Positions 25,531 through 36,685 of a stretch of 64,000 nucleotides of DNA are shown in pieces (within the stretch, counting starts at the first letter, position 1; the number at the start of each line of letters is the position of its first letter). The notes under the pieces are model-generated. The model ran no database searches. It was not told the DNA's origin and saw nothing but the letters and a program-made list of their open reading frames with translations. The position numbers were made by a program, and so were the translations under genes. Origin of the DNA: Phaseolus vulgaris (Eukaryota > Streptophyta > Magnoliopsida > Fabales > Fabaceae); the NCBI RefSeq assembly GCF_000499845.2, contig NC_023757.2:4064118-4128117 (forward strand). Direction: 5' to 3'.

Positions 25531-25772
25531 TATAAGAAAATGAAATGATAAAAAATGGTAAGAAGAAGAAGAGATGTTTCTTATCCTCTTATGTGTGTAT
25601 GTTACATCACTTCATGTATAGGAAATATATAGAGAGTTTCTCTCCCAAAATTACAATCTAATTAGGTAGGATACTAATCATGAGATTCTATCATTATTAA
25701 ATTAATTGCATATAATTGGATACAATATCGTACAATATTGCATATAATTTGATAATTATTATTTATTTAATA
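25531..25772 (-). repeat. 3' LTR of the minus-strand Copia element
   Basis: 242-bp copy. Its extra TGAAA near 25541 and an extra AGA distinguish it from the other LTR. The adjoining polypurine tract is the complement of CTCTCCTCAAGT (25773-25784). Confidence 0.85.
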
Positions 25773-28700
25773 CTCTCCTCAAGTTGGTAGGTGAAGATCA
25801 TGAACCCCAACTTGTGTCGTAGCGTCAAAAATCGTTCCTTGCCCACTGCCTTCGTAAAAATATCTGCGAGCTGATACTGTGTCGGTACATATGAAAGACT
25901 GATTATCCCAGCTTGTAATTTTTCTCGCACAATGTGACAGTCTATCTCAATGTGTTTTGTGCGTTCATGAAATATTGAGTTTGCTGCTATATGTAATGCC
26001 GCTTGATTGTCACAGAAAAGTTGAGCTGGCAAGTTACATGACACCTTTAAATCCTGCAACAGATATCGCAACTAAACTATCTCCAAACAAGTATTGGTCA
26101 TCGTGTGGTATTCTGCTTCCGTTGATGATCGTTTGTCTGTTTTTTTTTACTTCCATGAGATAATAGAAGAACGAACCAAGAAAAATGCAATACCCAGATA
26201 CTGATCTCCGAATTGTCTGACAACCTCCCCAGTCTGAGTCGCAATAAACTGTCAATGTCAGATTGTTTTCGGATGGCAATAACAATCCTTGTCCTGGTGA
26301 TCCTTTGATGTACTTTATGACTCGAATTGCGGCATCCTAATGAGGTTTCTGTGGATCCTGTATATATTGACTTAGGGTTCGAACCAAAAATCCTATGTCA
26401 GGCCGAGTAACAGTGAGGCATATCAGCCGTCCCACAAGTCGCCTGTATTTGACTGGATCCTTTAATAACTCTCCATCGTCTAGTGTGAGTTTTAGGTATT
26501 ATTCCATTGGAAATTTGTCTGGACGAGCACCTGTGAGTCCCGTATCCTGCAAAATATCAAGCGCATATTTTCTTTGGGACATGTAAATACCAGCTTTGGA
26601 ACGAGAAAATTCAATCCTTAGAAAATATTTAGGTCTCCAAGATCATTAATGCGAAATTGTTGTAATAGACAATCTTTAACACGCTGAATTTCTGTCAAAT
26701 CATTTCTTGTCAAAAGAATATCATCCACATAAATCAAAAGGGTAGTAAATGATGAGTTATTCTGTCTTGTGAATAGAGAGTAATCTATCTTGCACTGTTG
26801 AAATCCTACAGATTTAATCACATGAGAAAATGTTGAAAACCATGTCTGAGATGCTTGTTTGAGACCATAAAGGGATTTGTTGAGTCGACATACAATGTTC
26901 TCCCCCTGTCATTGATGCTTGGGTGGCAAGTCCATGTAAATAATTTCATGCAATGTGCCATGTAAGAAGGCATTTTGCACATCTAGCTGGTGAGTAAACT
27001 AATTTCTGGCTGTTGCAATGGTGAGGAGACACCTCAAAGTTGTTAATTTTGCTGTTGGTGAAAAAGTTTCAGAATAGTCGACACCTTCAATCTGAGTGTA
27101 CCCCTTTGCGACAAGGCGCGCCTTATATCTGTCGACGCTACCATCTGAATTGTACTTTATTTTATAGACCCATTTGCATCCGATGAGTTTCTACCCAGCG
27201 GTAACGGTGTCAAAGTCCACGTTTGATTTAGCTACAAGGCGAAAAGCTCTTCGTCCATTACTTTTTGCCAATTTGGATCAAGGATAGCTTGAGCATAAGT
27301 GTGAGGTTCTTTAGTGGCTGTGATGTTAGTAAGATATGCACTATGTGTAGAAGAAAATCGTGAATTATAAAGAAAATGATGCATAGGATATCTGGTTCCA
27401 TTCGACCGATCTTTGGCAGTGGTCGAATGATTGGCTTGGGATCCCGTTACGTAGTCTTGAAGCCAGGAAGGTGGGGTTGATGTGCGACTGGATTGTCGAA
27501 CAAGAAGGTCGGTTGGAGAAGGTTCGGTAATGGGTGCTAGACTTCTTGGCATGAGAGAAAAATGTTAGTCTACTGGAGGTTCAGGTGTATTATGACGAGT
27601 AGGAGACAAATGTTGGTTTGATGGAGGTTCAAGTGCATTGTGACGAGTAGGAGAAAATAATTGATTTGATGGAGGTTCAAGTGTATTGTGACGAGTAGGA
27701 GAAGAATGTTGGTTTGATGGAGGTTCAAATGCATTGTGATGAGTAAGAGAAGAAGGTTGATCGAGTGAATGTTGGACAGGAGTGGGTAAGTCAATGTCAA
27801 TAGTGGACAAAATACCTTGTAATGGAGGTGAGGATTGTGTCTGTGACGGTTGGCAGAATGGGAAAACACTTTCATGGAAGATGACATCCCGACTTGTAAA
27901 AAAAGTGTCTGCATCTATATCAAATAATTTGTATGCTTTTTTACTGTGAGGATAACCAATGAAGATGCATTTTCGGGCGTGCGGATCAAATTTTTGTTTA
28001 GGTGAAACAACAGTGGTGTAATAGAGGCAACCAAAAGTTTTTAGGTGAGAAAGTGAAGGTGGTTGATTATATAATAGCTCAAAAGGTGATTTATTTTTTA
28101 GTAAAGGTGATGACAAACAATTAATGATATATGTGGCGGTTAAAACGCATTCTCCCCAAAATTCTAATGGTAAATTGGACTGAAATAGGAGGGCTCGTGC
28201 TGTGTTTAAAACATGTCTATGTTTGCGTTCTACTACTCCATTTTGTTGAGGAGTGTAGATGCAAGTGCGTTGACATTCAATACATTTTTTGAGAAAAAAA
28301 TCATACATTGAAATAAATTTCAGTCCGTTGTCAACGCGAATGGTTTGAATCGATGCCTGAAATTGATTTTGTGCAAATGTAATGAATGACTCTAAGAGAT
28401 GTTGGGTTTCATATTTGTGATTCATAAGAAATAGCCAAGTACATCTAGTATAGTCATCGACTATAGTGAGAAAAAAAACGTTTTCCAAAATGAGTTGGGG
28501 TTTTATGAGGACCCCAAATGTCACAATGCAATAGATTAAATGGAGAATGAGATTTTATTGTGCTTAAAGGAAAGGGCAGCCATGTTTTTTTAGCTTTGAG
28601 ACAAATACTACAATTATTATGAATGAGAATGAGATTTTTACTGATAGGGATAGGTAGTAAGGGAGATACAAGTTATAAACACGTCGGAGAAGGATGTCCG

Positions 28701-29278
28701 AAGCGCTTGTCAGAGCCAATCGATATTTGAGATGTGTGGGCTTGGTTTGGAAGGGGGGACATGTAGTATAAGCCTGCGTGTTGTTTACCTGAGTCAATCA
28801 TCCTCCCCGTAGCCAACTCCTGCAAAACGCAACCATGTGGAATAAAAACGACACAACAATTAAGTGAACTGGTTATCTTACTAACGGACATGAAATTTAA
28901 ATTAAAAGAAGGAACACAAAGAACATCTTTGAGAGTGATTTTGTCATTGAATTTAATTGTGTCCGTAGATGAGATGGGCGCAGTTGAGCTTGTGGGTAGA
29001 TTAACATTTGAAATAAATGATGATGAATTGTGTGTGAAAAATTGTAAATCCGATGCAATGTGATCGGTTGCTCCGCTATCCAAAATCCATGGTTTCATAA
29101 AAGCAGAATTAAAAGAGGAGTTATGGGCAAGCAAACCTGCAGAGCTAACAAACGTGTCACTTTTACCGTTATTGTTGAGCGAGTAAATAGCCTTTGCCAA
29201 TTGCTGAATTTACTCGGCACTGAAGCCTTGTACGAGGTTTCTATCAGACTCGTTACTGATGCCTTCTTTGCCAGACAT
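25763..29278 (-). pseudogene. Copia pol relic (protease, integrase, RT, RNase H), gag missing
   Basis: A minus-strand ATG at 29278-29276 begins 22 codons (MSGKEGISNES...) ended by a stop. The frame then runs on into the protease motif WILDSGATDH and a pre-integrase zone (to about 28673). The integrase block lies at 28524-27565 with TIVDDYTR, VDNGLKF (the usual Glu after the second Asp motif looks changed) and GVVERKHRH. Near 27575-27766 four 48-bp repeats encode a Pro/Ser-rich 16-residue repeat (HN..EPPSNQ..SPTR). RT motifs follow with frame breaks: [18 protein letters not shown]-type core, SLYGLKQA, LLIYVDDILL (about 26730). RNase H (DSDWGG, later LFCDNQAALHIAANS) ends with a frame that runs into the LTR at 25763. 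Several stops and shifts make it non-functional. A T-run near 28475 is one frameshift. The usual 250-300 residue gag domain and its zinc knuckle are absent. Confidence 0.85.
27575..27766 (-). repeat. 48-bp coding minisatellite, four copies
   Basis: GGAGGTTCA begins copies at 27575, 27623, 27671 and 27719. The 48-bp period keeps frame, so on the minus strand it adds a repeated 16-residue, Pro/Ser/His-rich linker between integrase and RT. Confidence 0.9.
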
Positions 29279-29332
29279 GATTTTTTATTTAGGGGATAAA
29301 AATGGAGAGGCTGTTAGGGCACCAAGATCGGT

Positions 29333-29344
29333 GCTCTGATACCA
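29333..29344 (-). other. Primer-binding site (initiator tRNA-Met type)
   Basis: On the minus strand TGGTATCAGAGC, complementary to the 3' end of initiator methionine tRNA, sits immediately after the 5' LTR. It is 54 bp upstream of the first ATG. Confidence 0.85.
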
Positions 29345-29591
29345 TATAAGAAAATGATAAAAAATGGTAAGAAGAAGAGATGTTTCTTATTCTCTTATGT
29401 GTGTATGTTACATCACTTCATGTATAAGAAATATATAGGGAGTTTCTCTCCCCAAATTACAATCTAATTAGGTAGGATACTAATCATGAGATTCTATCAT
29501 TATTAAATTAATTGCATATAATTGGGTACAATATCGTACAATATTGCATACAATAATTGCATATAATTTGATAATTATTATTTCTTTAATA
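29345..29591 (-). repeat. 5' LTR of the minus-strand Copia element
   Basis: 247-bp copy. It carries a 15-bp insertion near 29551 (CAATAATTGCATATA region) that is absent from the other LTR. Confidence 0.85.
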
Positions 29592-30769
29592 AAAACAATA
29601 ACAATTTGCAAAAACAAATAAATAATGTATCAATATTTGAAATGGAGTAAGAACATGCCTTTCAAGACGGTTCTTAAAAGATAAGTGCAAGAAAATTCAT
29701 CACTTGAATTTTTTTTTTCAAGACTCACAAGGATAAGTCTCACAAAATGATTTACATGTTCTTACCACTTGAAAAAAAAAATCAAGATAAGAACTAAAAC
29801 AAAAAAAGAACTTTCTTAAGAATTGAAAAGATATATCTCAAAATGACTTCATATTATTCTTCAATAGTGTTTTACAAAAAGAGGCTAGACACCTTATTTA
29901 TATTGTTATGTGCCATGACCAAGAGAATGAAAAGTCACTAAAATATCATAAGGCATGTGATTAAGGAAGAGAAATTCTAAGTGTAAACATAAGACTAATT
30001 AAGTTAATGATTTAACTTCATTAATCTTGTTTAACACTTATCTAACTCCTAATTTCCATGGGTTGTTCTTAAATTTAATAGAGGCACCATGGTAACATTG
30101 TTACACAAAAACATGGGAAGCTCCTTAATTTAAAGAGGAGACATGTGAAGTAGTTACAAGTTTCACATGCACTTGAAAGTAACGTGTGGAAGTTAGAAAC
30201 TTTTCATGTGTCTCTTGAATCAACTAATTTTCGTCCAAAACACCTGGAGGGACATGTGAAGTAGTTACAAACATCACATACACTTGAAAGTGACATCTGG
30301 AGGTAGTTACAACCATCATATATGCTTGAAAGTGTTTTTCATGTGCCTTTTCATTTTTCTAGTAATCTAATCTTGTAGTTCTACAGTATAAAAAATTCAT
30401 TGATCCTCTTGGATATTATTTAATATCTAAAATTTATAAGCTATCTTGTTTCTTCTTCAACTTCTATAATCATCCTCTTGTGAATCTTTCTTGGAAGTTT
30501 CTTCTTTATTCTTTTCTTTGTCATGTTCTTTTTATTTATTCTTAAAGTTTCCTTTCTCTTTTTCATCGAATTCTTCTCTATTGCTATTTATATCAACTGA
30601 AACATTGTTAACAAGATGTTGTAATTCTTAATCACATCCCTTATACATAGTGTAACCACCACATAATGCCTTTTGTAAGACTCATGTATATTAAACATGT
30701 CCCACCAGAAACTAACATTTGACACATACAAAACACCATCGGTAAACCCCACTATCAATTTCATATGTC
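29592..30769. other. AT-rich intergenic DNA with a ~111-bp diverged duplication
   Basis: No gene is supported. GACATGTGAAGTAGTTACAA starts at about 30139 and again at 30250, followed each time by TCACAT.CACTTGAAAGT. A CTTGAATTTTTTTTTT / AAAAAAAAAATCAAG inverted repeat spans about 29705-29795. Confidence 0.5.
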
Positions 30770-31930
30770 AGAGTAGTACAAGCATTTGCTATCAAGGCAG
30801 ATGATCACTTCTAACAAGCCAAAAGTATAACCTCTTTTAGCTTATCATAAACTAATATCTTAATTTGCATGATGAGATCATCAATGAAGCTATAATATCT
30901 CTTTTACTTAATGAGCTAACATACTTAATATCTTGCCATATAAGTCAATATCATATAAAGTATCCACACACATACCCAAAAAGAGTCACATATCATATAA
31001 ATATGATATGTGTGTGTATACATATGAACAATTATCTAACCTTTATCATGCTCATCATACACATACATTACAGGAAAATATGCATTACCTACAATAAAAA
31101 TTCGTAGGAAAAACCTAAAATTTGTTGGTAAAAATCACTTATCATCATACATATCATACATTAATCATATATCTCAATATATATAACCATTCAATTCATA
31201 GATTATCATCATATTCATTATCGCTTGAGAAAACAATTCTTTCTTAAGTGATCGCATTTTCCTTAGAATAGGCCTTCTCGCTTAAATAATATTACACCGT
31301 TTGAGTGAGATACCTCTAGAGCACATAATTGAATTTTCCTCTTCTTCACTTAAGTATCGATCTCTACACTTGAGTGTTCATCATTTAAGCATTCTCACAA
31401 CATTTGAGCAACATGTTTGTTGGATCATTTCCAACAAGTTCCAAAAATATAAAACATACTATTTCACCAACACTTGAGTAACCAAATTACTTGATCTCCC
31501 TTAAGTAGTTGCATGATTCACAAAGATTCCAAAACTCATGCAACACTACCATAAACCCTAAACTTGAGTGACCAACGCGTCATTTAAAAATAATTTTTCT
31601 AGAGGAGAGAGAGTTGTCTCCACATCTCTCACTTAAACTACAAGTTATCATCTAAACAAAGCACTCCATTGCTTAAGTCATCTTACCGCTCACACATTGG
31701 TGAGCGGTAAAGATAATCATTAGACACCACTTTGACATTGTTTAAGTACTGGTGCAATATTAAATTCGACCCAACATCATTTTTTGTTTTCTAAAGAAAA
31801 CAGCCATGACAATACCACTTAAATCCTACTTCTATCTATTACATATATTACAAGCTCCCAATTAATCCTCAATAACACATACATTTTGAAATATATCAAA
31901 AATCAAAGTCAAAGTTATACATACATCTGA
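30770..31930 (+). repeat. Dispersed repeat with CTTGAGTGA/GCTTAAGCG words, copy B
   Basis: Ordered blocks match 16690-17770: GATGAGATCATCAATGAAGC at about 30872, ACTTGAGTAACCAAATTACT, AAACTCATGCAACACTACCA, CTAGAGGAGAGAGAGTTGTC. It also carries GGAAAATATGCATTACCTAC (about 31074) and a perfect hairpin at 31683-31710. The ends are not definable. Confidence 0.5.
31683..31710. other. Perfect 11-bp hairpin in copy B
   Basis: TTACCGCTCAC, loop ACATTG, GTGAGCGGTAA. It is unusually GC-rich for the surroundings, and no T-run follows. Its function is unknown. Confidence 0.6.
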
Positions 31931-33680
31931 TCCTATATATATAACAATCCAAACTATCATATCTTACACATCTAAACAATCAAAACACTGATTACATACA
32001 AACATTATGCCTCTTACTTGGATGTAGTGTGCCTACTTGCTTATGTTTTCCGATTACTTTCATAACACTCTCACCCAAAAAATTGAAATAAAATAGTAAA
32101 ATATCAATAAATTATAAAAAAATTATTTCTCCTTAAACACTTTATCCTCCTTAGATGTTATAAAATAAGTCAAAATATATTAATAACTTTCAAACTTATA
32201 TAATCTCTTTTTGAGTATGTGAATATGTGTAACTTATGGATTGACACGTTTTTTTGTTATGCATCTAAATACACTAGAACAATAGTTTGTGCAACTAAAT
32301 AGAAAGCATAATAAAGCATGGAGATGCATGTGAATGACAATTGTTTGTGCAATTTGGTAGCACAAAAATAAGATTATTTTGTTTAATGGCAAAAGGGATG
32401 TGCTGAAAATTTTTGCAATAGCACAATTAAAAATTTGGGGATGGATTATCAACAAGTATACTAAAGTACAATGTAGTTACTCTGACTGATGTATAAATCC
32501 TTTGGAATGCCTTTGGCTACTTTGGTACAATCTTGTTTTAATACCATTTTTTGGGCTAAAACACTTTATTATTACATGCTCTAATTGAGATTTGTATAGT
32601 TTTTGTGAGGATAGCTACATATATTTTTTCTGCAATTTTCAAAGTTGATTGGCTAGGGGTACATGTCACATTACTGAGGTAGGCCGGATTCAAATCTAGT
32701 GAAACACGAGCAACAAACTTGAGCTTAGAACAAGGCACAAGACCAAAACACATGCAAATTGATTCTAAACTGGGTTACCACCATTAGATGAGAACAATCA
32801 ATACTCCAAGTATACCTGTGGAAAGTAATAGAGGTAAAATTGATGTGCATAACTGTCCACACTGAAACAGGGCAAGGCTTGAAACTAGCTAATATGTTTT
32901 CATGAGGCATACTTTTCTGGCATAAAAAAGTATCTAAAGTGTTTTGTATGTTATCCCTTTAGTATGGTACCTCTTTAGTTTATGTCAACACTAAGTCTAT
33001 CAGATTCTTTCGGGAGGAGATTTGTTGATGGTATTTTGATAAGAGTAGGTTTCACAACAATGTTATACTTCTAGTTTTATCTTGTTAAGATTATTTTCGG
33101 GATGTTGGTATAGTTTGGAGGTCAACATAACTTGTCTATCTATTTTTGTATAAGCGTTTAATTTTTTTATAGGGATTGGAGCACTCCTCAAGTGTTTCAC
33201 GTTAATTTTATTAATTCTTTGTTCATAAAAAGATATTTTTTTTTTCAAACATATTAAAATAAGCCTTTAAACTTATATCATCGAATTACAACAACTTACG
33301 AAGTAAAATAAGAAACTAAAGATACTCTTATATTGTAAACATTCTCAAATCAACTATTAAGAGAAAGAATTCACCGATCAACAATGGAGAAAAACTAATT
33401 AACACTGTAAGACTCATTTATAGATTTTAAACCAACTCATGATGTATTTGAATTTTCAACAAAATATTGTTCTTTCTTTGAATTTCACCCTTTTAAGAAA
33501 TATTGGATCAATTTCAATAACAATTTGCTTATTATCCAAACCATCATGGAAATAAGTTTCCCTACATGCTTAAAAAAAAGTAATCAATCCCTTTATTTTC
33601 TCAATGGCAACATAAAAGAAGTAATCAATTACTTTATTTTTGTAAATGACAACATCAATAAGCATATCTTTTGATTATCT
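31931..33680. other. AT-rich intergenic DNA
   Basis: No gene is supported. The stretch 32480-33060 is somewhat less AT-rich, with open frames of about 60-70 codons on the minus strand and no recognisable domain. Confidence 0.45.
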
Positions 33681-34140
33681 ACGTTTCTTGGCATTTAACT
33701 GCTTTGGTTGTTAAGTTTTATGCAGTTATATATGCTATGGAGGAAGCTCAAAGATGAGGCTTACTAGTGTATGACTTGAATGTGATAATGCCTTGGTTTG
33801 TGCTGCATTTACTGTTACGAATAATGTATCGTGGATGCTTTGTAATCAATGAAATACTTGTCTTAATTATTGTGGCAAAATCAAGTTTAGGTTTACTCAT
33901 ATTTTTCGTGAAGGAAATGTGTATGTTGATAAATTGACTAACTTAGGATTTATTCATAGAGGATAATTTCATTGGTACAATAAATTTCCTTCTAGTTTGT
34001 GTTTATAATTCTTTATGAATAGGTATAGTCTACCTATGTACCATTTTTGTTAACATATGAATTTTGGTCTAGTCCCCCAATTTTTTTGTATTTTCTTTAT
34101 TTTATTTTATTTTAATAATATTTTTTTTTGTGATGACAGA
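33681..34140 (+). pseudogene. LINE RNase H-like 3' terminus relic
   Basis: Translated fragments fit the C-terminal RNase H of plant LINE ORF2: FYAVIYAMEEAQR, then CDNALVCAAF in another frame, FTHIFREGNVYVDKLTNLG and HWYNKFPSSL ending at MNRYSLPMYHF. A 3' tail with TTTGGTCTAGTCCCCC and a T-rich run follows (34068-34130), as at LINE 3' ends. In-frame stops and shifts show decay. No upstream RT is attached. Confidence 0.7.
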
Positions 34141-34789
34141 TTATTGTTGTTATTTAAGGTGTCAGTATAAGTGGGATGTCAAGTTATATAGTGATGTCAA
34201 ACATAAAAAAAATTATATATAAAAAAGCATATCTTTTTATTATAAAAGCTTGCTAACTAAATTTGTAGAAGATATTATTTCAAGCCAAATAACTATGAAA
34301 TTAAAAAGGCAAGTATCAAACTCATTATTTTCTAAGGATTTAAATTCACTTTTTATTTTATAATAGTATATCGTTATATGCAACTTGAAGTTAGATTGCT
34401 CATATTTCTAATATTTGAAATCTTATTGCTTTATCAGTAAAAACACGAGTTTCTCGGTAAGTGGATGGTCATAATTTTCTGCATAAGAAATTTCCATGGC
34501 TATTTTGATACAATTTCCCATTAGTACCCCAAATTGTCAAATTTTGCTTGACGAGAAATTTCACAATTGAAGTAACAGAAAATAAACCTTTTTCCAATGG
34601 TATTTTTTCTTTCTCAATTAGTCTTAAATCACTTTATCGAAAGTTTAATTCTTTTGGAACCTTAGACGCAATTCATATACCAAGTAGTCATATTCTTAAA
34701 ATGTTTAGTGTTTCTCTCATACCAAGTCTGCCCATATAAAAAACCTTCATTTGTTACTTGACCACTACCAATTTCTCTTCTTAAAAACT
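34141..34789. other. AT-rich intergenic DNA
   Basis: Nothing recognisable apart from low-complexity AT sequence. Confidence 0.45.
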
Positions 34790-35163
34790 CACTACAAGAA
34801 AATTAAATTAAAATTAAACCAATTTTAAAGATAAAAAATAATTAATTTTTATATTAAATAGATTACTTATTATGTTAAACACTAAAAAGTTATTGATATT
34901 TGAATTAATTTATATTATTAATAAATAATTTTTAATTGATATCTAATTAGCTACCAAAATTTTATCAATTAGTTTAGATTCTAAAGTTGATAGTTAAAAT
35001 CTTGATAGCTAATTTGATACTAATTTAAAAACTATTTATCAAGAAAAACTAATCGAGATATTAATAATTTTTTCAATCTCTAAAATAATGTTTAATTTAA
35101 TTATTATAGTTACTAATTATTTTTTTAAAAAAATTATTTTTATTTAATAATTTTCTTATAATA
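34790..35163 (+). mobile_element. CACTA-type MITE, full-length copy (374 bp)
   Basis: It begins CACTACAAGAAAATT and ends AATTTTCTTATAATA. The complement of that end, TATTATAAGAAAATT, matches the start at 12 of 15 positions. CACTACNAGAAAA ends are typical of CACTA-superfamily MITEs in dicots. The inside is non-coding. Related fragments lie at 18496-18704 and about 51570-51855. The flanking triplets ACT and ACG fit a 3-bp target duplication only at two positions. Confidence 0.7.
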
Positions 35164-36685
35164 ACGATACAACACATAATCACGTATCAACTTATGAATC
35201 TCTTCTATAAATTTGAATTACATTTAAAGTTTCATTTTAAAAAAAAAAACTATTTCACATATAGAAATTATCAGTTAATCCACTAGAAAATTATCTTTAG
35301 AACCTTTATTAATGGAATGATCTCTTCTAGGATCTTTTTTAACTAATAAATCAAATCATTTTAGAATCTAGGAATCCCATTTTCTAGGATCAAATATGTG
35401 ATATAAATGAAAAGTGTGAGATGGATTTACTTGCTCAATATTGTGATTGTCAAGTGAATTATTAAAAATTGTCATTTTCTACATGATAATCAAGATCATG
35501 AAACACAACATAAAATTTAGATTCTCCTTGCATGAGTTGTTTTAGGAGGTTGAAGTCTAACGATTGGTGTAAAACCAACCAACAAGGGTGAAAGACATTA
35601 GCAAAGTGGTGAATTTGTTGGGCACATGCAGCAGCAATATAAAGAAATGAAGATGTTCCATGAAAAGGGTGTGATAAAGAAACGAAGTTGTTACATGAAA
35701 AGGGTATTTATGAGGGAGCAACTGAAAAAGTGGAAGCAAGAACAGAAAAGGAAGAAGGAGAGAAGAGAGAAGAGAGGTGGAGGCACGTGGGGAGGGACAT
35801 TAGGGCGGCACGCGAGCGCAAGACACGCGTGTGTGCTAGCGCATCATCATAATTCCGTTTTCACACCAAACACCTCATCCACACTGCACGCCATTTTCCT
35901 TGCTTAAACCATGTGCTTCTGCTCACACCTTTCTCTCTAATTATATACACACAACACATTCCTATCAGATCCATCACAATTTACTTTTTAATTTATCTAA
36001 ATTTCTATTTTTTTTAAAAATTACTATGTTTGCAAGAACACTTTTTTTTTCATTAAATATGATTTTTCTTTTTTGAAATCAAATTGTCCTCACTAGTTCC
36101 AGTATTATTAAATGCAGATATTAGGCATTGTTTTAATTAAATTAATAACAAAACGTGATTGAGAAAAAAAATAAACACTTTTCCAGAATTAATATATCTT
36201 TTTTTTAAATGAAACTTTAATAGTTAATAAAATCAAACACTTTTCCAAATGCTTCCTTAGCAAGATTTTCAATACAATATAAACTAAACTAAATATATAT
36301 TTTACTCTTCTGAAATAAAACTACGCTTTAAAGATATCATAATTTTCTACTAAAAATAAGTAATACATATATATATTTAGTATCATGATATGATTCTTCT
36401 ATGATAAGTTAGAATTTTTGAACAATTTATTGGTAATGTATTATGTTAGATAAGATTGAATTTCTTAAGTTGGTTTGTATTAATGATTTTTTTTTAAAGG
36501 TTGGAATGTGTATTTTGTATTTCACTTGTTGAAATGGTGTGTTTTACAAATATATTTATCAACAAGACGTAAATTGTTGATCAAGAAGCTTGAATTTTTT
36601 TTGTTAAATGTTTTAAATCAATATGAAACATAAATTTTCCATTATATAAATTATTTTTCAATATAAATTCTCCATTATATCAAAA
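35164..36685. other. Intergenic DNA with a GC-rich, promoter-like patch at 35.78-35.95 kb
   Basis: Mostly AT-rich. The patch at 35780-35950 holds CACGTG at 35784-35789, a CpG-rich stretch (CACGCGAGCGC, CACGCGTGTGTG) and TATATAC near 35942. A 93-codon Lys/Glu-rich frame at 35626-35907 has no known domain and mostly reflects purine-rich sequence. No gene follows the patch. Confidence 0.4.

Larger units (their letters stand above)
25531..29591 (-). mobile_element. Ty1/Copia LTR retrotransposon, gag-less, TA...TA LTR ends
   Basis: Two direct repeats bound the element: 25531-25772 (its 3' LTR) and 29345-29591 (its 5' LTR). They differ at about 6 aligned bases plus three small indels (about 97% identical). 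Read on the minus strand, the primer-binding site TGGTATCAGAGC (29344-29333) directly follows the 5' LTR. The polypurine tract ACTTGAGGAGAG directly precedes the 3' LTR. These fix the LTR termini as TATTAAA...CTTATA, not the usual TG...CA. Flanks AAAGC (25526-25530) and AAAAC (29592-29596) are a near-match target duplication. The internal part is only about 3.6 kb and lacks the gag core. The element cannot be autonomous. Confidence 0.85.

Noticed and set aside
31683..31710. Bacterial-type terminator, because of the GC-rich stem.
   Set aside because: No T-run follows and the context is a plant dispersed repeat.
35626..35907. 93-codon Lys/Glu/Arg-rich frame as a gene.
   Set aside because: Composition follows a purine-rich tract. 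No domain, no introns and no conserved look.
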